Assembly: GCA_003504035.1 (NCBI GenBank)
Contig: DOBW01000188.1
Location: 1 to 7,452 of the forward strand
Direction of reading: 5' to 3'
DNA: 7,452 nucleotides
Source: Rhodospirillaceae bacterium
Lineage (GTDB): Bacteria > Pseudomonadota > Alphaproteobacteria > UBA9219
Part shown: positions 1 through 6,477 of the stretch, piece by piece
Numbering within the stretch: the stretch's first letter is position 1
Layout: each line of letters opens with the position of its first letter
Notes under the pieces: model-generated
Database searches by the model: none
What the model saw: the letters and a program-made list of their open reading frames with translations, nothing else
Told to the model about the DNA's origin: nothing
Program-made: the position numbers and the translations under genes

Positions 1-81
1 ATCTGACTTGGTTCCTCCGGCAAGCGCAGGAGCTGCTGCAAGCACGAAGGTTAGCATAAATAGAACAATGGATTTTTTCAT
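1..81 (-). CDS. Exported protein, 5' end only (possibly DsbA-family thioredoxin by synteny)
   Basis: The first 27 codons of a minus-strand gene are visible; the rest lies beyond the left edge. They encode a textbook Sec signal peptide: a positive start (MKKS), a hydrophobic core from about residue 5 to 16, and an Ala-Pro-Ala-Leu-Ala cleavage site at residues 17-21, followed by GGTKSD as the mature start. A GTGAGG Shine-Dalgarno-like sequence precedes the ATG, but the gap is only 3 bases. A TATAAT-type promoter lies just upstream, so the gene can be transcribed independently of the DUF721 gene, which ends 110 bases upstream on the same strand. In many Alphaproteobacteria the gene after DUF721 encodes a periplasmic DsbA-like thioredoxin. 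The signal peptide fits that, but no catalytic CXXC region is visible, so the identity is inferred from position only. Confidence 0.72.
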   Translation of the reverse strand, partial: MKKSIVLFMLTFVLAAAPALAGGTKSD

Positions 82-107
82 TTTCCTCACCGAATCAAGA
101 AGTTGGC

Positions 108-137
108 ATTATATAAGAGAGGGGGGGCTAAACTCAA
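108..137 (-). promoter_or_regulatory. Sigma70-like promoter for the exported-protein gene
   Basis: Read on the minus strand, a perfect TATAAT -10 box lies at 108-113 and a TTGAGT -35 box (4 of 6 consensus bases) at 132-137, with an 18-base spacer. A transcript starting near 101 would have a leader of about 20 bases before the ATG at 81. The spacer contains a run of seven C residues on the transcribed-sense strand (121-127). The boxes are read by eye and no start site has been mapped. Confidence 0.55.
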
Positions 138-191
138 GTAAAGCGCGGCCTAAGCGCCCTAAAAAAGAGATTTAACCTTAATGGGAATCTT

Positions 192-683
192 TCAATCTTT
201 TCCGCCGCTTGTCCAGATGGATTGGCCCAGTTGCTGAAGAACTTCGCGTAACGCGCTGTTTTCTATATTCTTCACTTCTTTTTCAAGCCCCTCTTTTTGT
301 GCAGGAGACAGTGTAGGAGGGGGCAGATCTTCGCTCTTTTTGTCTGCGTAATAAGTTTCTAGGATAATTTTATGGATGGCTTCATAGCCAAAAAAGTCAT
401 TAATGCGCTTTTTAATTTGTTCGGAGATAAAATCGAATTCCATGGCCAGCCCTTGCGGGAGGCGAATTGTCAGGCTCCCATTTGTTTTGTGGTGGGCCCA
501 TTTTTCTCCCTCTTTCTTTCCTTTCGGAAAGATAATTTTGACGGGGGTCGTGCTTTTGGCATAGTCCTTTCCTACGATTTCACGCCAATGCTCCAAAAGA
601 GAGGCATAGAGATTCCAGTCCTTGCCAAGAGCGGCGCGGGCGACCTTGTCAATGACAGGGGCAAGTGTGCGTGGGTGTCTCAT
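192..683 (-). CDS. DUF721 (DciA-like) domain protein
   Basis: A 163-residue protein resembling the DUF721 family, whose members include DciA, the loader or partner of the replicative helicase DnaB in bacteria that lack DnaC. The N-terminal half carries the family pattern: L7-APVIDKV, a helix, then W33-REIVG (33-38), followed by an Ala/Ser-rich turn and P47. After a variable lysine-rich loop (about 52-66) come the strand GSLTIRLPQ (69-77) and the helix ending in RINDFFGYEAI (93-103). The tail from about 115 is proline-rich, then charged, and ends in a short helix (ALREVLQQLG), as in alphaproteobacterial homologues. The frame stays open to 875, but the extra 64 codons lie antisense to a mutY remnant and do not resemble the family. 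I therefore place the start at the ATG at 683, which gives the usual length. There is no clear Shine-Dalgarno there, so the start is less certain than the identity. The helicase role is known for DciA and inferred here. Confidence 0.8.
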   Translation of the reverse strand: MRHPRTLAPVIDKVARAALGKDWNLYASLLEHWREIVGKDYAKSTTPVKIIFPKGKKEGEKWAHHKTNGSLTIRLPQGLAMEFDFISEQIKKRINDFFGYEAIHKIILETYYADKKSEDLPPPTLSPAQKEGLEKEVKNIENSALREVLQQLGQSIWTSGGKD

Positions 684-691
684 GGAGAAGA

Positions 692-706
692 GTTTGTCTG
701 ATAAAC
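692..706. repeat. 15-bp imperfect palindrome before the DUF721 start
   Basis: GTTTGTCTGATAAAC reads almost the same on both strands, with one mismatched pair around the central base. It ends 8 bases upstream of the proposed ATG of the DUF721 gene. It could be an operator half-site pair or a small leader hairpin, or it could be chance. It is short and only one copy was noticed. Confidence 0.25.
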
Positions 707-741
707 GCAAAAAAAACAACAACGCAGCCCCAAACATTCCC

Positions 742-920
742 TTTGTTCGTGGAGGGCCTTTGGCGAGTATGATGGAGGTACCGTCAAGTGAAGGGGATCC
801 CAAAAAGGCCCATTCTCTTGATGAGGCGCCCCTTAAAGCGGACTGGAAATTGGTAAAAGGTACAGTTAGGCACATATTTACGCATTTTGATCTATAGTCC
901 TTCTACTTAAGAATTGCGCG
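742..920 (+). pseudogene. mutY: mutY remnant: C-terminal (NUDIX-like) domain fragment of A/G-specific adenine glycosylase
   Basis: The plus-strand frame encodes GGPLASMMEVPSSE (751-792) and, about 20 codons later, DWKLVKGTVRHIFTHFDL (841-894). These match in order and spacing two hallmarks of the MutY C-terminal domain that recognises 8-oxoguanine: the GLLGGMxEVP loop and the V(K/R)HxFTHFxL strand. A TAG at 895-897 interrupts the frame. The next codons (SFYLRIARS) still look like the following family strand, so the stop seems to cut a once longer gene. The N-terminal helix-hairpin-helix catalytic domain, the iron-sulfur cluster cysteines and the final LPTxxxK region are absent on either side. 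An ATG at 682 opens this frame, and MEKSLSDK after it could be a trace of the original N-terminus, which would mean an internal in-frame deletion; this part is speculative. MutY normally removes adenine mispaired with 8-oxoG; this fragment cannot. Intact mutY commonly diverges from DUF721, which fits its position and strand here. Confidence 0.75.
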
Positions 921-926
921 TAGCGG

Positions 927-954
927 TTGCCTCAATGGGGACATCGCGTAAAAT
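927..954 (+). promoter_or_regulatory. Candidate promoter for the secreted-protein gene
   Basis: TTGCCT at 927-932 (4 of 6 -35 consensus bases) and TAAAAT at 949-954 (5 of 6 -10 consensus bases) are 16 bases apart. This would start a transcript near 961 with a leader of about 45 bases before the ATG at 1005. It is a visual match only, in a region left over from mutY decay. Confidence 0.3.
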
Positions 955-990
955 TAAGGGGTCTGGATATGGCGCTGTACGAAAAAAACT

Positions 991-995
991 GGAGG
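991..995 (+). promoter_or_regulatory. Ribosome binding site fixing the start at 1005
   Basis: GGAGG lies 9 bases before the ATG at 1005. This strong site, together with a signal peptide beginning exactly at that ATG, decides against the longer frame that could begin at the TTG at 927. Confidence 0.75.
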
Positions 996-1004
996 AAAAC
1001 TACG

Positions 1005-1784
1005 ATGAAGAAAAGCCAATCTTTTTTTGCCACGATACTTCTTCTGGTTTCTCTTGCCTTTCCTGTTCAGGTACGTGCCGAGGAATTCGTGCATCTGTCT
1101 TTTGATAATATTCTGAAAACGCTGGTTCGTTTTGGAACACTTGATCTTCGTTATAATCAGGTCATAGATCTTTATGGTAGAGTCATGGTGTGCGATCTTT
1201 ATCAAGAATATCATCATGATGATTTTCAGTGGCAGAGAATTCGTGGTGTGCTTCGCAAAAGCATCAAAAAAGAAGTTGGCCTTTTTCCAACAGCGTATAA
1301 GTACGATACAGAAATGCAATTAGGGAAATATGATTTTGAAAATGAAATCTATCTTTTTAGCAGTGGAACTATTCAATATAATGTGAACGTTTTTAATATA
1401 GAAACGAACGTAAGGGATTATTGTGGCAAAGGGGCTGGCCTTAAGCTCCCCAGTTCTTTTTCGCTTGTTTTGGATCAGCCTGTTCGTGTTCTTGGACTTC
1501 CCATGACAAAAAAAGAAGGAGAAGTATTTCTTAAACGCATGGAAAAGGAAGATAATTTAGATCGTATTGTCTATGCGCGTTTTAACATCAATATTATTTT
1601 TGTTGAACCGTTTTTAAAGAAAACAATTAGGACAGAAGAGGAAGCGAGGCTGGATTACCAAAAGGGTAAAGCACAAGAAAACATATTTGTAGAAAGAAAA
1701 ATCAAGCTTGATGGGCATTTAGATTCGATCGAATATTACGAAGATAAAGCGCGCACTAAAATGATCTACAAATATACACCCTAG
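1005..1784 (+). CDS. Secreted protein of unknown function (possibly DUF4852-like)
   Basis: A 259-residue protein with a clear Sec signal peptide: MKKS, a hydrophobic stretch at about residues 8-20, and cleavage probably after VRA at 25, giving a mature protein starting EEF. No lipobox is seen and there is no further membrane segment, so it is probably periplasmic or released. The mature part is rich in aromatic and charged residues, with notable stretches CDLYQEYHHDDFQW (63-76) and LGKYDFENEIY (106-116). It has two cysteines, C63 and C140, that could form a disulfide. The CDLYxEY...DFxW...LGxYDF pattern reminds me of the DUF4852 family, but that is from memory and unconfirmed; no activity is known to me. 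The C-terminal third is lysine- and glutamate-rich. It is a single-gene unit with its own ribosome binding site, converging on the polysaccharide operon with 7 bases between stops. Base composition looks more AT-rich than the neighbouring sugar genes. Confidence 0.78.
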   Translation: MKKSQSFFATILLLVSLAFPVQVRAEEFVHLSFDNILKTLVRFGTLDLRYNQVIDLYGRVMVCDLYQEYHHDDFQWQRIRGVLRKSIKKEVGLFPTAYKYDTEMQLGKYDFENEIYLFSSGTIQYNVNVFNIETNVRDYCGKGAGLKLPSSFSLVLDQPVRVLGLPMTKKEGEVFLKRMEKEDNLDRIVYARFNINIIFVEPFLKKTIRTEEEARLDYQKGKAQENIFVERKIKLDGHLDSIEYYEDKARTKMIYKYTP

Positions 1785-1791
1785 AGCAGAT

Positions 1792-3690
1792 TTAGGCTCG
1801 TTTGAACTCTGTGACCAGCTCTTCGAGCCTTGCAATAGCGGCTGTTTCGGTCATGCCGGCTTGAAGCAGCGTTGCAAAAGAGGCCAGCGTTTGCTGAAGC
1901 TGTGGAAGCTCTACAGTAGGTGATTTAGCGAGATGTACGCCATCAGCTGTTGAGGGGATAAGTTCTTCTACAGGAGAGAAAAGCTCCTCGTATAATTTTT
2001 CTCCTGGCCGCAGACCCGTGAAAGAGATTTTGATATCTTCCTCCGGCCGTTTACCTGCAAGACGAATAATTTGGCGCGCCAAATCAACAATTTTGACAGG
2101 CTGCCCCATATCTAAAACCATAACTTTTCCGCGCGCATCACTTGGGCCTGTACCCAAGGCTGAGGCTTGTAAAACAAGCTCAACGGCTTCACGTATGGTC
2201 ATAAAATAACGTGTGATGTCGGGGTGCGTAACGGTGATGGGGCCGCCCTTGGCTAATTGTTTTTGAAAACGCGGAATGACAGAGCCTGTGGATCCCAGAA
2301 CATTGCCAAAACGTACGGTCATAAAGCGCGAAGAGGGAGATATTAGATCGAGAGATTGAATATACATCTCGGCCAAACGTTTTGTGGCGCCCATAACATT
2401 TCTTGGATGGACTGCTTTGTCGGTTGAGATCATAACCATCGCTTTGACATTAGCCTTTGCAGCGCAGTCAGCAACGAGCCGTGTACCGATCACATTTGTT
2501 AAAATAGCTTCGCGTGCATTAAACTCGGCGAGGGGCACGTGCTTGATGGCTGCGGCATGAAAGACAAGTTCTGGTTTTTCATCACGAAAAATTTGTGTGA
2601 GCCGTGCTGTATCTCTGACATCGGCAATGAAAGCGCCGGAGCTTAGCAAAGGAAGGTTTTCCGAAAGCTCCATTTCAATTTTGTACAAATTATATTCACA
2701 TATATCCAAAAGACTTATATGAGTTGGTCCAAGCGCCGTAATTTGGCGGACGAGTTCCGAGCCGATGCTGCCGCCTGCGCCGGTAATGAGAACGCGGCGG
2801 CCTGAAATGAGTTGATCAATGGCTTTGCGTTCAAGGATCGTTTCTGGTCGTCCCAGTAAATCTTCCAGCGCGATGGGATGGTCTTGGATTGTGCTTGCGT
2901 TTTCGAGATCGTTGCGCAGGTCTGTCTGGTTGGGAAGGCGTGAAAGCTTGAGTCCCAAGGCGGTGCTTTGCTCCAGTAAGTTTTCCATTAAGTCGCTGTT
3001 CATGCGCGTCATGGAGCGTGTGACGACGAGCCTGCCTGGGGCACAATCTTTTTCGCGCAGGGTTTTAACGATGGCTGGAATTTCGTCAATAGTGCCAAGT
3101 ACGGAGACACCATGGAACAGTCGTCCTACGCGTTTTTCATCTTCGCCAATAATGCCAACGACATTAAAAGGTGCTTGAGGGTTCAGTGAAATTGCGCGAA
3201 GAAAAAGATCTGCTTCATCATTGGCGCCAATGATCAAGATGTTGACTCGTCCGCCGCCGGAGCGTTCCCAAAGCACGCTTAGGCGTCTCTCTCGCAAGAT
3301 GCGAAGAAGCATGCGTGATCCGCCAAGACCAGCCAATAGGATAAACCAAGAAATAAAGGGTACCGTGCGGGGAACATCTTCAAGTCGTGTGAGTAAAAAG
3401 GTCGCGATAACGAAAGCGACAACAGCAATGGATGCAGCACGAAATATCTGGGTTAAATCTTTCACTGAAGCAAAAGCCCAAATGCCTCGATAAAGCCCGC
3501 TAAAGAAAAAAACAATGGCGCACGTTGTGGTGAAAAGCGTTGCCGCAGGAAGAATCTCGTTCCAAGGTTGAGTAAAAAGGTCATCACCCAAACGCAGATA
3601 GAGAGCTAAAACATAGGAAAAAAGGGCAACCGAAACATCATGCGTAAAGGCAAGCCAACGGCGGTTTATGCGAGGAAAAGGGATTTTCAT
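1792..3690 (-). CDS. Membrane-bound UDP-GlcNAc 4,6-dehydratase, WbpM/PglF/CapD family
   Basis: A 632-residue protein of the large, membrane-anchored nucleoside-diphosphate-sugar dehydratases, which convert UDP-GlcNAc to UDP-4-keto-6-deoxy-hexosamine for QuiNAc, FucNAc or bacillosamine synthesis. The N-terminus has four likely membrane helices (about 14-32, 47-66, 84-102, 110-127). A Rossmann-like domain follows, starting ILIIGANDEAD at 151. The catalytic short-chain-dehydrogenase domain begins at about 299 with the nucleotide-binding motif GAGGSIGS (304-311), then HAAAIKHVPL (378-387) and STDKAV (422-427), which includes the TDK triad of PglF-type enzymes. The usual active-site YxxxK is MGATK (433-437), with Met replacing Tyr as in WbpM-type members. 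RFGNVLGSTGSV (460-471) and GLRPGEKLYEEL (559-570) are also family signatures. The length is typical. Its ATG overlaps the TGA of the transferase gene upstream by 4 bases, so the two are probably translationally coupled. It is the last gene of the operon. The exact sugar product cannot be decided; a 5-epimerising variant is possible. Confidence 0.92.
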   Translation of the reverse strand: MKIPFPRINRRWLAFTHDVSVALFSYVLALYLRLGDDLFTQPWNEILPAATLFTTTCAIVFFFSGLYRGIWAFASVKDLTQIFRAASIAVVAFVIATFLLTRLEDVPRTVPFISWFILLAGLGGSRMLLRILRERRLSVLWERSGGGRVNILIIGANDEADLFLRAISLNPQAPFNVVGIIGEDEKRVGRLFHGVSVLGTIDEIPAIVKTLREKDCAPGRLVVTRSMTRMNSDLMENLLEQSTALGLKLSRLPNQTDLRNDLENASTIQDHPIALEDLLGRPETILERKAIDQLISGRRVLITGAGGSIGSELVRQITALGPTHISLLDICEYNLYKIEMELSENLPLLSSGAFIADVRDTARLTQIFRDEKPELVFHAAAIKHVPLAEFNAREAILTNVIGTRLVADCAAKANVKAMVMISTDKAVHPRNVMGATKRLAEMYIQSLDLISPSSRFMTVRFGNVLGSTGSVIPRFQKQLAKGGPITVTHPDITRYFMTIREAVELVLQASALGTGPSDARGKVMVLDMGQPVKIVDLARQIIRLAGKRPEEDIKISFTGLRPGEKLYEELFSPVEELIPSTADGVHLAKSPTVELPQLQQTLASFATLLQAGMTETAAIARLEELVTEFKRA

Positions 3691-4688
3691 GATGATTCAA
3701 CTTTCTTCGCGCTTTTATGCATTTTTTTAAGGAGAAGCGCAACGACAATGAGACTTATGAAAAAGGCCCAAAGCGAGGAGAAAAGAGAAAAGAGACTAAG
3801 GGCTATCAGGGCTATGTTTGTCAGCAAAATCCAGAGCACAACCCTATGGTGGTTCCCTATGCTGGCGGCAGCTAGTTGATAGAAATGCTGGCGGTGAGGT
3901 TTCCATATTTTTTCGCGCCGCAAGAGGCGCTTGGTGAGTGTTATGCCGCTGTCGGCGAGGTAGTATAGGGGGAGGATAAGCGCCGCCCAAGGGTATCCTT
4001 GGATGCCTATTGTAAGAAGCAAAAAACCAACAATAAAACCAAGAGGAACACTTCCTACGTCACCTAAAAAGACCTTGGCCGGATGCCAGTTGAAGAGAAG
4101 AAATCCTCCACAAGATCCAATCGTTAGGGCGGCAAGGGCGAAGGGTAAAAAAGCCGTTTCTATGCTGATTAGGAGAATGAGAGCAATGCCCAAGGCACAA
4201 CAGATGCTTTGTATGCTGGTTATGCCGTCAATTCCATCCATGAAGTTGTAAAGATTCATAAACCATACCCAGCCCAAAATGATCAAGCCGCGATCGAGCC
4301 AGAAAGGAAGAAGGTCCTCAAAAAAAACAGCATGCGGTTCAAGGGCAAAACAGCCAAGCGTTGCGGCTAGAAGATGGGCGGAAAGACGCAGGCTAATGCT
4401 GGCTCCTTTTTTGTCATCATACCAGCCAACAAGGCTTAGAATTCCTGTTGCGAGAAAAAGATAAAGAGCGGGTAAAAACGAAAACGGCAAAAGAAAAATT
4501 AAACCAAGGCCAAGAACAGCGATCACCGCTAATCCGCCACCGCGTGGGACAGGTGCGGTGTGCATGCTTCGTGCGTTGGGCTGGTCTAAAATGGCGTGCT
4601 CAAGCAGTTTCTTGCAGACTCTTTTTGTCAAAAGAGCAGAAGTCGAGAAGGCCCAAAGAGCAATAGAAAGGAAAACAAGAAGTCTCAT
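3687..4688 (-). CDS. Undecaprenyl-phosphate sugar-1-phosphate transferase, WecA/WbpL (MraY-like) family
   Basis: A 333-residue polytopic membrane protein that should transfer a HexNAc-1-phosphate from a UDP-sugar to undecaprenyl phosphate, the first step in building a lipid-linked glycan at the inner membrane. Family motifs appear in order: DQPNARSMHTAPVPRGGG (35-52), the Mg-binding pair in GWYDDKKG (88-95), NFMDGIDGI (148-156), FLGDVGSVPLGF (207-218), and the cytosolic loop HRQHFYQ (265-271), which is the HxxHxxQ-type signature of WecA/WbpL rather than of MraY. The remaining sequence is almost all hydrophobic helices, roughly ten or eleven. It is nearest in style to WbpL, which uses UDP-FucNAc or UDP-QuiNAc, and the adjacent WbpM-like dehydratase supports such a substrate; this is inference. 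The start ATG shares one base with the rmlA stop (TGATG), and its own stop overlaps the dehydratase start by 4 bases. Length and motifs are intact. Confidence 0.92.
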   Translation of the reverse strand: MRLLVFLSIALWAFSTSALLTKRVCKKLLEHAILDQPNARSMHTAPVPRGGGLAVIAVLGLGLIFLLPFSFLPALYLFLATGILSLVGWYDDKKGASISLRLSAHLLAATLGCFALEPHAVFFEDLLPFWLDRGLIILGWVWFMNLYNFMDGIDGITSIQSICCALGIALILLISIETAFLPFALAALTIGSCGGFLLFNWHPAKVFLGDVGSVPLGFIVGFLLLTIGIQGYPWAALILPLYYLADSGITLTKRLLRREKIWKPHRQHFYQLAAASIGNHHRVVLWILLTNIALIALSLFSLFSSLWAFFISLIVVALLLKKMHKSAKKVESS

Positions 4689-5563
4689 CAGGTTTCTACC
4701 AATCCTCGCAAATAGTCGGCATAACCTGTCCCGTTTAGGGTGCTAGCCAGACGTAGAAGCTGTTCTTTGTCAATGAAGTTGTTGGTGTAGGCAATCTCTT
4801 CAGGACAGCCTATTTTGAGACCTTGTCTTTGTTCGACAAGGCGCACAAAGTTTGTGGCATCAACAAAAGATTCATGTGTGCCTGTATCCAACCAAGCAAA
4901 ACCACGACCCAAGGAAAGAACAGCCAGCTTTTTTTGACGTAGATAAAAACGATTTACATCTGTAATTTCCAGTTCTCCGCGCGGAGAAGGGGTAAGATTT
5001 TTAACAACATCAACGACAGTGTTGTCATAAAAATAAAGCCCTGTAATGGCCCAATTAGATGTTGGATTCTCTGGTTTTTCGATAAGATCGATGGGATTTT
5101 TTTGTTTGTCGTAAGTAACGATGCCATAATTTTCTGGGTTTGCTACACGATAACTAAAGACTGTTGCGCCCTTTTCTTTTTTTGCGGCCTCTTTCAGGGC
5201 CTGTTCTAGTCCCTGACCATAATAAAGATTGTCACCAAGAATGAGGGCAACAGAATCTTGGCCAATAAAATCTTTTGCGATAAGAAAGGCTTCAGCCAAG
5301 CCTTTTGGTTCGGCTTGAACAGCATAGCTGAGCGAGATTCCCCATTGGCTGCCATCTTCTAGAAGTCTTTTGAAAAGAGGAAAATCATAGGGCGTTGTGA
5401 TAATCAGAATGTCACGAATACCGCTGAGCATAAGTGTGCTGAGCGGATAATAGATCATGGGTTTGTCATAAATAGGCATGAGCTGTTTGCTTATGGCGCG
5501 TGTCGCTGGATAAAGGCGCGTGCCGTTTCCGCCTGCGAGGATGATGCCTTTTTTTGTGCTCAT
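4688..5563 (-). CDS. rmlA: Glucose-1-phosphate thymidylyltransferase RmlA
   Basis: A 291-residue cytosolic enzyme making dTDP-glucose and pyrophosphate from dTTP and glucose-1-phosphate, the first step of dTDP-L-rhamnose synthesis. The nucleotidyltransferase signature GGNGTRLYP (11-19) and the catalytic lysine region [11 protein letters not shown] (25-35) are intact. They are followed by the metal-binding aspartate in [10 protein letters not shown] (108-117, D111), [10 protein letters not shown] (161-170), TGLYFYDN (174-181), GELEITDVN (196-204) and the second metal aspartate in [12 protein letters not shown] (222-233, D226). Length and motif spacing are those of the short RmlA type. Its ATG overlaps the rmlD stop by 4 bases (ATGA), and its TGA shares a base with the next ATG. 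The product is allosterically inhibited by dTDP-rhamnose in the known family; nothing in the sequence suggests loss of that control. The gene is also called rfbA. Confidence 0.97.
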   Translation of the reverse strand: MSTKKGIILAGGNGTRLYPATRAISKQLMPIYDKPMIYYPLSTLMLSGIRDILIITTPYDFPLFKRLLEDGSQWGISLSYAVQAEPKGLAEAFLIAKDFIGQDSVALILGDNLYYGQGLEQALKEAAKKEKGATVFSYRVANPENYGIVTYDKQKNPIDLIEKPENPTSNWAITGLYFYDNTVVDVVKNLTPSPRGELEITDVNRFYLRQKKLAVLSLGRGFAWLDTGTHESFVDATNFVRLVEQRQGLKIGCPEEIAYTNNFIDKEQLLRLASTLNGTGYADYLRGLVET

Positions 5564-6474
5564 GATATCTTATTTCCGCTTTTATTGATTGTTTGAATAG
5601 CTTGTTTCAGGCCTTCTTTCCAAGATGGTTGCTGGATGCCATAGATAGCTTTTATTTTGTTGCACTCTAAAACGGAATAAGCGGGGCGTGGTGCATGGTC
5701 TGGAAAAGCTGTGCTGAGTACAGGCAAAATGGAAGGTCGCCGAGTCGTAAAGGGAGCATATGCCTGCATAATCGCTTCCGTCAATTCATGGCGTGAGCAA
5801 GCGGGCGCGCCACAATAGTGAAAAGTTCCAAAACCATCCACTTTTCCGCCGAGAATCTTTTCGCCGATGGTCATAAGTGCATGTACAAGATCAATAGCTG
5901 GTGTAGGGCCACTGATTCTATCTGTGACGAAGCGCAGCTCATCTTGTTCTTCAATCATTTTGATCGTGGAGGTCAGTATATTATTAGAAAAAGCACCAAA
6001 TACTGCCGACACCCGTAAGATGACATGCCACGGCATACCATGACGAAGGGCTTCCTCACCCATCATTTTGCTCGCCCCATATTGATTGATCGGGTTCATT
6101 AGATCTTCGGGTTTATAGGGCGTTTCTTGGCGGCCATCAAAAACGAAATCTGTAGAAAGATGTATCACAGGAATATCCTGCGCACTTGCTTGTGCTGCTA
6201 TATTAGCGACGGCATGAAAATTGATTCTGGTGGCTGCGAGCTCGTTTTTTTCCGCTTCTTCAACGCGCGATAAGGCGGCTGCATTGATGATCAATTCAGG
6301 TTGAAAAGTTTGCACAGCATCGCGCAACGCAGAAGGGTCTGTCATGTCCACTTCTTGGCGTGTAAACCACCCCATTTCCCATGTGGCAGGTGAGGGGAGG
6401 GTTTCAAAAGCGTAGCGAAAAGTTTGGCCTATTTGTCCTGCTGCGCCCAGCAACATGACGCGCTGTTTGGTCAT
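5560..6474 (-). CDS. rmlD: dTDP-4-dehydrorhamnose reductase RmlD
   Basis: A 304-residue NAD(P)H-dependent reductase of the extended short-chain-dehydrogenase family, catalysing the last step to dTDP-L-rhamnose. The coenzyme-binding loop GAAGQIG is at 10-16, [13 protein letters not shown] at 63-75, STDFVFDG at 107-114, and the catalytic YGASK at 132-136 with Tyr132 and Lys136. The late motif RPAYSVLE (263-270), which lines the substrate site in RmlD, is present. It is a somewhat divergent member: VEEAE replaces the usual VDxAE and SAVFG (156-160) replaces the common SWVYG. Another dTDP- or NDP-4-keto sugar reductase is therefore possible, though the position between rmlB and rmlA strongly favours RmlD. 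The ATG lies 3 bases after the rmlB stop. An AGGA sequence inside the end of rmlB, 9 bases before the ATG, can serve as ribosome binding site. Also called rfbD. Confidence 0.9.
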   Translation of the reverse strand: MTKQRVMLLGAAGQIGQTFRYAFETLPSPATWEMGWFTRQEVDMTDPSALRDAVQTFQPELIINAAALSRVEEAEKNELAATRINFHAVANIAAQASAQDIPVIHLSTDFVFDGRQETPYKPEDLMNPINQYGASKMMGEEALRHGMPWHVILRVSAVFGAFSNNILTSTIKMIEEQDELRFVTDRISGPTPAIDLVHALMTIGEKILGGKVDGFGTFHYCGAPACSRHELTEAIMQAYAPFTTRRPSILPVLSTAFPDHAPRPAYSVLECNKIKAIYGIQQPSWKEGLKQAIQTINKSGNKIS

Positions 6475-6477
6475 GTG

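Noticed and set aside
140..160. GCGC-based hairpin (stems 140-146 and 154-160, loop 7) after the DUF721 gene, considered as an intrinsic terminator
   Set aside because: Only four strong pairs extended by G-T and A-T pairs. On the DUF721 transcript the T run precedes rather than follows the stem, so it does not fit a terminator.
372..701. Plus-strand open frame of 109 codons
   Set aside because: It lies antisense to the DUF721 coding region, has no ribosome binding site or family resemblance, and is explained as a shadow.
927..1004. Longer start (TTG at 927) for the secreted-protein gene
   Set aside because: The extra 26 residues would bury the signal peptide, while the ATG at 1005 has a GGAGG site 9 bases upstream.
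914..1105. 63-codon plus-strand frame as a small gene or the mutY tail
   Set aside because: It overlaps the start of the secreted-protein gene in another frame and I could not align it convincingly with the MutY LPTxxxK end.
1780..1799. Short inverted repeats (GAGC/GCTC and CCTA/TAGG) at the convergent stops as a bidirectional terminator
   Set aside because: The stems are only four base pairs and mutually exclusive, with no T tract.
2819..3178. Plus-strand frames of 90 to 119 codons opposite the dehydratase gene
   Set aside because: They are antisense to well-conserved coding sequence, have Arg/Ser-rich composition typical of shadows, and show no recognisable motif.
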